Shown here: piece after piece, positions 48,052-55,714 of the stretch
Layout: each line of letters opens with the position of its first letter
How positions within the stretch are numbered: the stretch's first letter is position 1
DNA from: Brachybacterium sp036311905
GTDB lineage: Bacteria; Actinomycetota; Actinomycetes; Actinomycetales; Dermabacteraceae
Assembly: GCF_036311905.1 (NCBI RefSeq)
Contig: NZ_JAZDCH010000009.1
Coordinates: 69,622-133,621, forward strand
Length of the DNA stretch: 64,000 nt
Reading direction: 5' to 3'
Notes under the pieces: generated by a model
What the model was told of the DNA's origin: nothing
The model's database searches: none
The model's input: only the letters and a program-made list of their open reading frames with translations
Position numbers and translations under genes: made by a program

Positions 48052-49152
48052 ATGACCGAACACGATCAGACCGTCGTGGCGCGGGCTGGGGCTGAGGACT
48101 CCGCCCCTGTCGGTCCCCATCGATCCCCGACGCCGCCCTCCACCATCGTGGAGGGAATCGGCGGGGCGATCGGGGGGACGCCGCTGGTGCGGCTCAGGTC
48201 GCTGTTCCCCGAGTCGGGCCTCGAGATCCTGGCGAAGCTCGAGTCCGTCAACCCCGGCGGCTCCACGAAGGACCGGCCCGCCCTGGGCATGGTCCGCGAT
48301 GCGCTGCAGTCGGGGCGCCTGTCGCCGGGTGGCACGGTGGTGGAATCCTCGTCCGGGAATCTCGGCGTCGCGCTGGCGCGTGCCTGCCGTGCCCATGACC
48401 TGCGCTTCGTCTGCGTCCTCGACGCCCGGACCAATGCGACCACGGTGCGCACCATCGAGGCTCTCGGCGGAGAGGTCTCCATGGTCTCGGAGCCCGATCC
48501 GGAGACCGGGGACCTGCTCACGGCGCGCTTTCACCGGGTCGAGCAGCTCCTCGAGGAGATCCCCGGCGCGGTCAATCTGTACCAGTACGGCAATCCCGCG
48601 AACCCGCGCGCCCACTACGAGGGGACCATGCGGGAGATCGCGGAGGCGACCGGCGGAGACGTGGACGTGCTGATGGCGGCCGTCTCCACGACGGGCACGA
48701 TCGGCGGCTGCTCCGCGTACATCCGGGACCATTCCCTGGCGACGCGCACCGTGGCGGTCGATGCGGTGGGGTCCGTGCTCTTCGGGGGGAAGGCGGCCCC
48801 GCGCCCCCTGCCCGGAATGGGTGCGGGACTGGTCACCGACCTCTCGAGGCAGGTCGAGCCCGACCAGGTCATCCGCGTCTCCGCTCTCGACAGCGTGGTG
48901 GGCGCCCGGCATCTGGCACGCAGCGAGGGCATCCTCGCGGGAGCATCGACCGGGGGGATCGTCTACGCCCTCGGCGGCCTGGTGCCCACGCTCGAGGCCG
49001 GATCCCGCGTCGTCCTCATCGTGCACGACGGCGGCGTCCCCTACCTCGACACGGTTTACGACGATGCCTGGACGCTGAAGACTCTGGGGGCCGACGGGCA
49101 GCGGATCCGCCGGGGGATCGATGACCTGCGCAGGACCGCACGTCGTGACTGA
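48052..49152 (+). CDS. SbnA/cysteine-synthase-like PLP enzyme
   Basis: A 366-residue fold-type II PLP enzyme. The Schiff-base Lys is in NPGGSTKDRPALGM (near residue 73), the PLP phosphate or substrate loop is ESSSGNLGVALAR, TTGTIGGC and GILAGASTGG complete the site, and NPANPRAHYEGTMREI matches the pattern of SbnA-type N-(2-amino-2-carboxyethyl)-L-glutamate synthases rather than plain CysK. SbnA condenses O-phospho-L-serine with glutamate towards L-2,3-diaminopropionate. The gene opens a three-gene operon (overlaps of 8 and 4 bp) with an FAD/NAD(P)-binding protein and a PLP decarboxylase. Rhizobial Y4xP, linked to Y4yA, is another comparison. The substrate is not proven; it could be a Ser/Cys derivative. 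Confidence 0.85.
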   Translation: MTEHDQTVVARAGAEDSAPVGPHRSPTPPSTIVEGIGGAIGGTPLVRLRSLFPESGLEILAKLESVNPGGSTKDRPALGMVRDALQSGRLSPGGTVVESSSGNLGVALARACRAHDLRFVCVLDARTNATTVRTIEALGGEVSMVSEPDPETGDLLTARFHRVEQLLEEIPGAVNLYQYGNPANPRAHYEGTMREIAEATGGDVDVLMAAVSTTGTIGGCSAYIRDHSLATRTVAVDAVGSVLFGGKAAPRPLPGMGAGLVTDLSRQVEPDQVIRVSALDSVVGARHLARSEGILAGASTGGIVYALGGLVPTLEAGSRVVLIVHDGGVPYLDTVYDDAWTLKTLGADGQRIRRGIDDLRRTARRD

Positions 49153-50971
49153 CGGACGTCGGCTCGCGGAGCCCCGGCCGGCTCTGCGGATCGCCGTGGT
49201 GGGGGCCGGGCCGAAGGCGCTCTACGCCCTGGAGGAGCTCACCGCGCAGCTGGCGTCTCAGGCAGGCTCCGAGGTCGCGGTGCCGGGCGGTCTGGAGGTG
49301 ACGGTGATCGATGACGTGCGCACCCCCGGGACGGGCTCGGCCTACGACCCCCGGCAGCCCCATCATCTGCGGCTGAACGTCACGGCGGCGATCCTGGACG
49401 AGCCGGCGACCGGAGACTTCCCGGCGTTCAGCGACTGGGTCGCCGGCCCCTATCCGGATCTGGCCTCGGACCCCTTCCCCCCGCGGGCGGTGGTGGGCGA
49501 GTACCTGGCCCAGCGATGGCAGCGCATGGAACGGGGCCTCTCCCGGCACGCGGGTCTGCACCGGATATCGGCACGCGTCAGCGACCTCGAGCGCCGGGAG
49601 ACCGGATGGCGCCTCGTGGCCGGGACGGATCACGTCGACGAGGTGGACGAGGTGCTGCTGGCCACCGGGCATGCCTCCGCGCACCCGGGGGCGCTGAGCC
49701 GGAGCTGGACCTCCCGCACCCCGTTGATCCCCGCCGTGCTCCCGACCGAGGAGATGCTCTCGCTCGACCGCGTTCCGCCCGGCTCCCGCGTGGCCGTGAG
49801 AGGAGCGGCGTTGACCTTCCTCGACGCCTGCCTGACCCTCACGGAGGCGCGGGGCACGGTCTTCACGGAGGTCGGCGGGCGAGCACCGCGGCTCGCGATC
49901 GCGCGCGGGGGGCGGGAACCGGCCGTGATCCGCCCCGTCTCCCGGGAGGGGCTGCTGCTGGACTCGAAGCCGGACCCGGGCTCGACTCTCCCCGACGGCG
50001 CGGAGCGAGCGGCCGCCCGTGCCCGCGCCCGACTCGCCTCCGCACAGCGGCGAGGACCCGGCGCCGACACGGACACGGGCAGGCCCGAGGCTCCCGGACG
50101 CGCCGGGGTCGGCCCGGATGACGTCCTGGAGATCGTGGTCGACGCCGCGACCGCCATGCTCGGCGACGCTGCTCGCGACGAGGTCGAGCACACCCTGCTC
50201 ACCGGAGCGGAACCCGATCTCCCGCGAGGAAGCGGTCGGGCCGTGACCGCTCTGCGTCGCAGCGTCGAGATCGCCCAGGGAACCCGGCCCCCTGGACCCG
50301 CGTGGGCGCTAGGCCGGATGTGGCAGACCCTCTATCCGGAGATCTCGCACAGTCTGCGGGGCACCGAGGCGCCCGAGGACGAATGGCGGCGCCTTCACCG
50401 CTCCGCGCGGACGCTCGAACGGTTCGCCTTCGGGCCCCCGCTCGTCTCCGCGCGCAAGCTCCTGGCCCTGATCGATGGCGGGCTGGTGGACCTCAGCTGG
50501 ATGGATGCCGGCACCCGCATCGACGGCAGCGGGGTGCACGGCGCACCGCACGGACCTGCGCAGTGCACCGCGAAATGCGTGGAGCGGGGGAGGGAGGTCG
50601 ACGTGGTGATCGACGCGGTGCTCGCGCCGCCCGGGGTCACGCAGGTGGACGATGAGCTGATCACCGCACTGCGGCGCCGCGGGCTGGTGCGGACGCGCCC
50701 CGGTCGACGGGGTGCACGGACCGACGAGGCCGGATCCGTCGAGGCCTCCGTCTCCGCCACCGGTGCCCCCGCGAGCGGGTCACCGGGACTGGCGCTCATC
50801 GGACGCCCCACCGAGGACCACGTCATCGGCAATGACACGCTGAACCGGCACCTGCACGACGACGCGCACCGCTGGGCGCTGCGGATCATGGAGAGACTCC
50901 GCGCCCCCGGTCCGCGAGACCTCCTCCCGGATGCCCGGGCCGTCGCTGACAACCGGAAGGACCCTGCGTGA
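49145..50971 (+). CDS. FAD/NAD(P)-binding protein (HcaR-type, NAD_binding_9-like)
   Basis: A 608-residue protein from the GTG at 49145; an ATG at 49121 would lengthen the overlap with the previous gene to 32 bp. The FAD Rossmann motif is IAVVGAGPKALYALEEL near residue 20. Typical blocks of this family follow: GTGSAYDPRQPHHLRLNV, FPPRAVVGEYLAQRWQRM and EVLLATGHASAHPG, then a second dinucleotide-type site VAVRGAALTFLDACLTL. Members are predicted flavin-dependent oxidoreductases with few known substrates. In this operon it takes the place of the NAD-dependent SbnB dehydrogenase and may oxidise or hydroxylate the diamino-acid intermediate. A low-complexity Arg/Ala/Gly-rich stretch lies near residues 275-320. 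Cytoplasmic. Confidence 0.78.
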   Translation: MTDGRRLAEPRPALRIAVVGAGPKALYALEELTAQLASQAGSEVAVPGGLEVTVIDDVRTPGTGSAYDPRQPHHLRLNVTAAILDEPATGDFPAFSDWVAGPYPDLASDPFPPRAVVGEYLAQRWQRMERGLSRHAGLHRISARVSDLERRETGWRLVAGTDHVDEVDEVLLATGHASAHPGALSRSWTSRTPLIPAVLPTEEMLSLDRVPPGSRVAVRGAALTFLDACLTLTEARGTVFTEVGGRAPRLAIARGGREPAVIRPVSREGLLLDSKPDPGSTLPDGAERAAARARARLASAQRRGPGADTDTGRPEAPGRAGVGPDDVLEIVVDAATAMLGDAARDEVEHTLLTGAEPDLPRGSGRAVTALRRSVEIAQGTRPPGPAWALGRMWQTLYPEISHSLRGTEAPEDEWRRLHRSARTLERFAFGPPLVSARKLLALIDGGLVDLSWMDAGTRIDGSGVHGAPHGPAQCTAKCVERGREVDVVIDAVLAPPGVTQVDDELITALRRRGLVRTRPGRRGARTDEAGSVEASVSATGAPASGSPGLALIGRPTEDHVIGNDTLNRHLHDDAHRWALRIMERLRAPGPRDLLPDARAVADNRKDPA

Positions 50972-52509
50972 ACCACGAGACCGCCCTGCGGAGCGCCTGC
51001 CACGGCGATCCGCCGCTCTCCGCCCGGCTCGAGCCCTGGATGCGCGAGCTGCTGGCGGACCCCGCCGCGTGCAGGGAGCTCCTCGAGGAGTTCGGGAGCC
51101 CGCTGAACGTCCACGACTTCACCGCGCTCCCGCGCAACGCCCGGGACCTCACGTCCGTGGCGGAGGCGCAGGGCGTGGACTTCCGCATCTTCGTCGCCCG
51201 CAAGGCGAACAAGACGCTCGGCCTCGTCAGGGCGGCCCACCGCGCCGGACTGGGCCTGGACGTCGGCAGCGAGCGTGAGCTGCGCCAGGTGCTGGACGCC
51301 GGGTTGCCGCCGCAGGACGTCGTGGTCACAGCCGCTATCAAGCCCGATCCGCTGCTGCGCCTCGTGCTCGAGTCGCGCTCCCTGCTCGTCCTGGACAACC
51401 TCGACGAGGTCGCCGCCGCGCGCCGCCTCGCGGACGAGCTCGCGCCGCCTGCTCAGGGCGGCGTCGGCGAGGGAGCCGTCGAGCCCTTCCCCGTCGCACT
51501 GCGCCTGGCGCCTCGTCCCACGGACCTGATCCCGGCCACGCGGTTCGGGGAATCCGCCGAGACCTGGCTGCACCTCATCGATGCGGGCGGAATCGGCCCT
51601 CGGCTCGAGGTCCAGGGCGTGCACTTCCATCTGCACGGCTACGACCCGGCTGCTCGAGCCGAGGCGGTCGGGGAGGCGCTGGAGTTGATCGACAGCCTTC
51701 GTCACCGCGGGCTGGCCATGCACGACGCCTTCGTCGACATCGGCGGCGGCGTGCCCATGAGCTATCTCGAGTCCGCTGAGGAGTGGGAGGCGTTCTGGAC
51801 CGCCCACGACGCAGGCACGGCGGCGTCGGCTCCTCCGTCGGCGCCCTCCCCGCACGCGCTGCGCAGCAGCGGGGAACCGCGCGAGTCCCCGGTGTGGAGG
51901 GGTGAGCCGCTGCGCCAGGTGTACCCGTACCACCAGCGCACCCTCCGCGGCGGCTGGTTGGAGGCCGTGCTGGGTCAGGAGATCCGTCCCGGCACGACGG
52001 CCGGACGCGCGCTGCGGGATCGGCGGGTGCAGCTGCGCTGCGAGCCCGGCAGGTCCATGCTGGACGGCTGCGGCCTCACGCTCGCCCGCGTCATCCAGCG
52101 CACCAGCACCAGCGATGGCGTCCCGCTGGTGGGGCTCGAGATGAACCGCACCCAGTGCCGGTCCACCTCCGATGACTTCCTCGTGGACCCGGTGCTGGTC
52201 CGTGCCGGCATCGACCGATCAGAACCCCTCGCGGGCTACCTCGTGGGTGCCTACTGCATCGAGGCGGAGCTGATCCTGCGCAGACGGCTCGTGTTCCCCC
52301 AGGGAGTCGCCGTGGGGGATGTGATCGCTCTGCCCAACACCGCCGGTTACCTGATGCACATCCTCGAGAGCGCCTCCCACCAGATCCCTCTCGCCTCGAA
52401 CGTCGAGCGCATGCCCGCCGAGGAGGGAGTCGCCGGAGAAGTGCGCGGCGTCGTCCGCGACGAGATCGACCTCGTGGCCCCCATGCGGCCGTGGAGGGCC
52501 GGTCCCTGA
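50968..52509 (+). CDS. Y4yA/SbnH-like fold-type III PLP decarboxylase
   Basis: A 513-residue protein; the GTG at 50968 overlaps the previous stop (GTGA) and has AAGGA upstream. It belongs to the Orn/DAP/Arg decarboxylase superfamily: the PLP Lys is in FRIFVARKANKTLGLV (near residue 78), then LGLDVGSERELRQ, GVHFHLHGYD, the glycine loop FVDIGGGVPMSY, LRCEPGRSMLDGCG near residue 355 and the catalytic Cys region VGAYCIEAELILRR. The ARKANK form and the extra length (usual DapDC about 420) suit the Y4yA subgroup. SbnH performs the equivalent step, decarboxylating citryl-diaminopropionate, in staphyloferrin B synthesis. No NIS synthetase is in view, so the substrate may be a free amino acid or a conjugate made elsewhere. 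Confidence 0.82.
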   Translation: MNHETALRSACHGDPPLSARLEPWMRELLADPAACRELLEEFGSPLNVHDFTALPRNARDLTSVAEAQGVDFRIFVARKANKTLGLVRAAHRAGLGLDVGSERELRQVLDAGLPPQDVVVTAAIKPDPLLRLVLESRSLLVLDNLDEVAAARRLADELAPPAQGGVGEGAVEPFPVALRLAPRPTDLIPATRFGESAETWLHLIDAGGIGPRLEVQGVHFHLHGYDPAARAEAVGEALELIDSLRHRGLAMHDAFVDIGGGVPMSYLESAEEWEAFWTAHDAGTAASAPPSAPSPHALRSSGEPRESPVWRGEPLRQVYPYHQRTLRGGWLEAVLGQEIRPGTTAGRALRDRRVQLRCEPGRSMLDGCGLTLARVIQRTSTSDGVPLVGLEMNRTQCRSTSDDFLVDPVLVRAGIDRSEPLAGYLVGAYCIEAELILRRRLVFPQGVAVGDVIALPNTAGYLMHILESASHQIPLASNVERMPAEEGVAGEVRGVVRDEIDLVAPMRPWRAGP

Positions 52510-52567
52510 GCGCCGGGCCGCCGTGCTCGGCGAGGACACGTGGCGTCTCCTCGGACGAGGGGCGCGC

Positions 52568-53167
52568 TCAGCCCGCCGCGCACCCGAGCAGGAACTGCTC
52601 CACCGCCTGATCGGTGAGCTCCTCGAGCAGCTCCGGCTCGACCATGCCGCCGTTGATCATCGTCGCGATGCCCTGCAACGAGGCGACCAGCACGATGCCG
52701 CCGCGGGCACGGTCGGTGAGGTCCAGGGCGCCGGTCTCCCTGCCCTGCTCGATGACCTCGTCGAGCGAGGAGAAGGCGTTGCGCGCCGAGGCCCGCACCT
52801 CCTCGGCGCCCTCGCGGTGCTTGCTCGAGAACATCAGCTCGAGCAGCGCGGCGTCCCGCGTCGCGAAGCGCACGAAGGCGTGGGCGAGGGCGCGCAGGCG
52901 GGAGGGGAAGTCCGCATCGGCCCTCTCGACGGCGGCGGTGACCTGCGCGCCGAGCCGCTCGAAGCCGGTGATCGCGAGGGCGTCCAGCAGGGCCTGGCGG
53001 TCGGCGAAGTGTCGCCGCGGCGCCGCATGGCTCACCCCGGCCTGGCGCGCCAGCTCCCGCAGGGACAGCTCCTCCTGGCCCTGACCGCGCAGGGTCTCCT
53101 CGGCGGCGCGGAGCAGGGTGTCGCGCAGGCTGCCGTGGTGGTAGGGGCGCTCGGCGGTGTCGGTCAC
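52568..53167 (-). CDS. TetR-family transcriptional regulator
   Basis: A 199-residue regulator. The N-terminal helix-turn-helix spans about 10-58: LRDTLLRAAEETLRGQG then LSLRELARQAGVSHAAPRRHFADRQALLDAL. The C-terminal ligand-binding domain (about 65-195) is helical (WHG/TetR_C type by pattern, SLQGIATMINGGMVEPELLEELTDQAVEQFLLG). The GTG start lies 6 nt after TAGGAT on the minus strand, so its mRNA may be leaderless. It is divergent from the SDR gene, and a GACAAC-ACA-GTTGTC palindrome between them is the probable operator for repressing both. The ligand is unknown, perhaps the SDR substrate. Confidence 0.93.
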   Translation of the reverse strand: MTDTAERPYHHGSLRDTLLRAAEETLRGQGQEELSLRELARQAGVSHAAPRRHFADRQALLDALAITGFERLGAQVTAAVERADADFPSRLRALAHAFVRFATRDAALLELMFSSKHREGAEEVRASARNAFSSLDEVIEQGRETGALDLTDRARGGIVLVASLQGIATMINGGMVEPELLEELTDQAVEQFLLGCAAG

Positions 53168-53191
53168 GCCTGGATCCTACCTATGTTTCCG

Positions 53192-53220
53192 TTGACAACA
53201 CAGTTGTCGCTGTCTACATT
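53192..53220 (+). promoter_or_regulatory. Consensus promoter with embedded TetR operator
   Basis: TTGACA (53192-53197), a 17-nt spacer and TACATT (53215-53220) make a near-consensus sigma-70 promoter. The perfect palindrome GACAAC-ACA-GTTGTC (53194-53208) overlaps the -35 box and spacer, so bound TetR would block polymerase. The start ATG at 53228 is 7 nt after the -10 box, predicting a leaderless SDR mRNA. Confidence 0.8.
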
Positions 53221-53227
53221 GTGGTCC

Positions 53228-54139
53228 ATGGCAACATTCACCGCCGATTCGCTCCCCGATCTGACCGGACGCACCGCCATCGTCACCGGGGCCAACACCG
53301 GCCTCGGCAAGTCCACCGCCCACCAGCTCGCCGCCCACGGCGCGAAGGTGATCCTCGCCGTCCGCGACGTGCGCAAGGGGATCTTCGCCGCCTCGACCAT
53401 GACCGGGGACGTCGAGGTGCGCCGCCTCGACCTCGCCGACCTCGCCTCGATCGAGATATTCGCCGGCGGCGTCGACCGTCCCGTCGACCTGCTCATCAAC
53501 AACGCCGGGCTCATGACCCCGCCGCTCGGCCGCACCGCCGACGGCTTCGAGCTGCAGCTCGGCACCAATCACCTGGGCCACTTCGCGCTCACCGGTCGGC
53601 TGCTCCCGCGGATCACCGGTCGCGTGGTCACGGTGTCCTCGATCGCGCACCGCTCCGGCGCGATCAACCTCCACGACCCCAACTGGGAGCGGCGCGAGTA
53701 CCGTCGCTTCCCCGCCTACGCGCAGTCCAAGCTCGCGAACCTGCTGTTCACCGCCGAGCTGCAGCGCCGACTGGTCGCGGCTGGCTCCGAAGTGCTCTCG
53801 ATGGCCGCCCATCCCGGTCTCGCGGGCACCGATCTGCTGCGCCGGGACCGGCGCGGCGGGATCGTCTCCGCCGTGGAGCAGCGGCTGATCTCGTGGGTCG
53901 GTCAGGACGCCGACGCCGGGGCGCTGCCCACCCTCCGCGCCGCCGTGGACCCGGACCTCCCGGGCGACAGCTTCGTGGGGCCGACGGGTCGCTTCGGCAC
54001 CCGCGGCGAGCCCGGCCTCGTCGAGCGCTCCGACCGCGCCCGCGACACCGAGATGGCGCGGTTGCTCTGGGAGGCCTCCGAGGAGCTGACCGGGGTGCGC
54101 TTCGACCTGCGGGCTCCTGCCGCGGCGGCCTCCGCCTGA
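53228..54139 (+). CDS. Short-chain dehydrogenase/reductase
   Basis: A 303-residue NAD(P)-dependent oxidoreductase of the classical/retinol-dehydrogenase-like SDR type. The cofactor motif is VTGANTGLGKSTA (residues 18-30), then LLINNAGLM, NHLGHFALTG, the catalytic Ser in VTVSSIAHRSG and YAQSK with the Tyr/Lys pair. The protein is somewhat longer than the 250-residue core, which fits the light-dependent protochlorophyllide/retinol-like subgroup that lacks a tight substrate prediction. Its promoter and likely TetR operator lie directly upstream. No Shine-Dalgarno site; the start coincides with the expected +1. A strong hairpin follows the stop. Confidence 0.93.
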   Translation: MATFTADSLPDLTGRTAIVTGANTGLGKSTAHQLAAHGAKVILAVRDVRKGIFAASTMTGDVEVRRLDLADLASIEIFAGGVDRPVDLLINNAGLMTPPLGRTADGFELQLGTNHLGHFALTGRLLPRITGRVVTVSSIAHRSGAINLHDPNWERREYRRFPAYAQSKLANLLFTAELQRRLVAAGSEVLSMAAHPGLAGTDLLRRDRRGGIVSAVEQRLISWVGQDADAGALPTLRAAVDPDLPGDSFVGPTGRFGTRGEPGLVERSDRARDTEMARLLWEASEELTGVRFDLRAPAAAASA

Positions 54140-54145
54140 AACGCA

Positions 54146-54184
54146 GCGGCGCCCCGCCCAGCTGGTTGCTGGACGGGGCGCCGC
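54146..54184. terminator. Rho-independent-like hairpin between convergent genes
   Basis: GCGGCGCCCCG (54146-54156) pairs perfectly with CGGGGCGCCGC (54174-54184), and the inner CCAGC/GCTGG extends the stem around a TGGTT loop. It starts 7 nt after the SDR stop and precedes the end of the SLH-protein gene, so it can serve both. Confidence 0.8.
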
Positions 54185-54208
54185 ATCGTGTCGGCCGCCG
54201 CGTGCTGA

Positions 54209-55594
54209 TCAGTACGCCGCGTCGTACCGATGCAGGAATGCCGCCATGGCGTCGCGCTTGACGGACTGCAGCGGGCGGTAGGTGCGGTCGGACCAGCCGG
54301 TGGAGATGCCCTGGGTCTTCATCCAGCACATCTCCTTCGCGAACTGTTGGGTGCGGGAGACGTCCCGGAAGCAGGAGCTCGAGGCGGCGGCGGTCGTGGG
54401 CTCGCCCGCGAAGCGGTAGAGGAACGCGGCCATCGCGTCGCGGTTGATCGGCGTGGTGGGTCGGAACTCGCGCTTGCCGTTCACGGTCCAGCCGGTGGTG
54501 ATGCCCTCCTGGTACGCCCAGATGATCGCCGTGTAGTGCTCCTGGCCCGGCTTCACATCCGCGAACGGGGAGGACTTCGGCAGCGTCACCTTCGGGGATC
54601 CGGCCATGCGGTAGAGGAACGCCGCCATCGCGTCCCGGTTCACCGGGGCGAGGGGCCGGTACTCGTACCCGCCGGAGACCTTCCAGCCGGTGGAGATCTT
54701 CTCGTCCGCCATCCACTTCATGTGCTCGTAATGCTCCTGGCCGGGCTTCACGTCCAGGAAGGGGCTGGTGGTGGCCGGGAAGGTGACCGTCCAGGAGGTC
54801 TGGTCCCAGTGGTACGCCGCCTGGGGGTCGATGATCTCGATGTCGATCGTGATCGTGCCCGTCGCCCGGTAGGTGCCGGCCGGCGTCTCCACGTCGTCGA
54901 CGTAGTAGGCGATCCGCGGATCGTCCGGGATCGTGAAGGTGCCGGCGGCCAAGTCGAAGGTCGGCTCCTGGAGGGAGTAGCCGACGATCGGCGTGAACGC
55001 GATCCCGAGGGCATCCACGACCGGGTACGCCTCCTCGTCGGTGGCGACGACGTACAGCCACAGCTCGTCCACGTCGGCGGGCACGGTGGTGACGCCGGGC
55101 TCGAGCGGGTCGCCCTCCTCGGGGTAGAAGTCGACGCGCGGATCATCCGGAACGGTGACGGTGCGGGCCCCCACGTCGACGCGCGGCAGGGGAGCGGCCA
55201 CATGCGTCCAGCCCGGCTCGAGCTCGCTCACGTCGATCGACCAGGCGTAGGTCCCGACCATCGAGGAGCCCGGGGCGGGCAGCGCCACGACGGTGGCCCA
55301 GTCCTCCAGCTCGTGCACGCCCGGGGTCAGGTAGTAGCCGTCGTCGTCGATGTAGCGCAGCCCGGCGACGTCCGGGATGGTGTAGGTCCGGTCCTCGAGG
55401 TCGATCACCGGCGCGACCGGGACGATCGGGGCGGCGACCGTGGCGCGCAGCGCGATGCCGTCCGTCGGGGTCGAGGAGCTCTCAGCGGCACCGACACCGG
55501 CGTCGGGACCGTCGGCGCTCGCCACGGCGGCACCGGTGAGGAGGAGCGGCGCGACCAGGGTCAGGGTCGCGGCGCGGCGGAGGAGGGCGTTCAC
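54209..55594 (-). CDS. Secreted protein with beta repeats and three SLH-like domains
   Basis: A 461-residue exported protein. Signal peptide at 1-27 (MNALLRRAATLTLVAPLLLT, cleavage after AVASA). Residues about 63-275 hold three similar approximately 70-residue units, each with an RTxTxPD strand followed by an aromatic/acidic YxxD segment and an xxPG turn (near 69, 144 and 219). Residues 278-333, 343-397 and 406-461 are SLH-type repeats: FxDVxPGQEHY, then W-x-ISTGW and NRDAMAAFLYR. SLH domains bind secondary cell-wall polymers, often pyruvylated, and hold proteins on the surface non-covalently. The third repeat carries two Cys residues. Adhesin or structural role is likely; no enzymatic motif. 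Its ligand may be the polymer made by the 0-35 kb locus, but that is inference. Confidence 0.88.
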   Translation of the reverse strand: MNALLRRAATLTLVAPLLLTGAAVASADGPDAGVGAAESSSTPTDGIALRATVAAPIVPVAPVIDLEDRTYTIPDVAGLRYIDDDGYYLTPGVHELEDWATVVALPAPGSSMVGTYAWSIDVSELEPGWTHVAAPLPRVDVGARTVTVPDDPRVDFYPEEGDPLEPGVTTVPADVDELWLYVVATDEEAYPVVDALGIAFTPIVGYSLQEPTFDLAAGTFTIPDDPRIAYYVDDVETPAGTYRATGTITIDIEIIDPQAAYHWDQTSWTVTFPATTSPFLDVKPGQEHYEHMKWMADEKISTGWKVSGGYEYRPLAPVNRDAMAAFLYRMAGSPKVTLPKSSPFADVKPGQEHYTAIIWAYQEGITTGWTVNGKREFRPTTPINRDAMAAFLYRFAGEPTTAAASSSCFRDVSRTQQFAKEMCWMKTQGISTGWSDRTYRPLQSVKRDAMAAFLHRYDAAY

Positions 55595-55714
55595 GTATCA
55601 CCTCAGAGAAGGAAAGGCCCGGCGGGATGAGCGGAGCATAACCGCACGCACCGACGTCTGAGGCAGATGTCTGAAAGTCGCCTTCACCTGGAGGGATCCG
55701 TCGTTCCTGACCCC

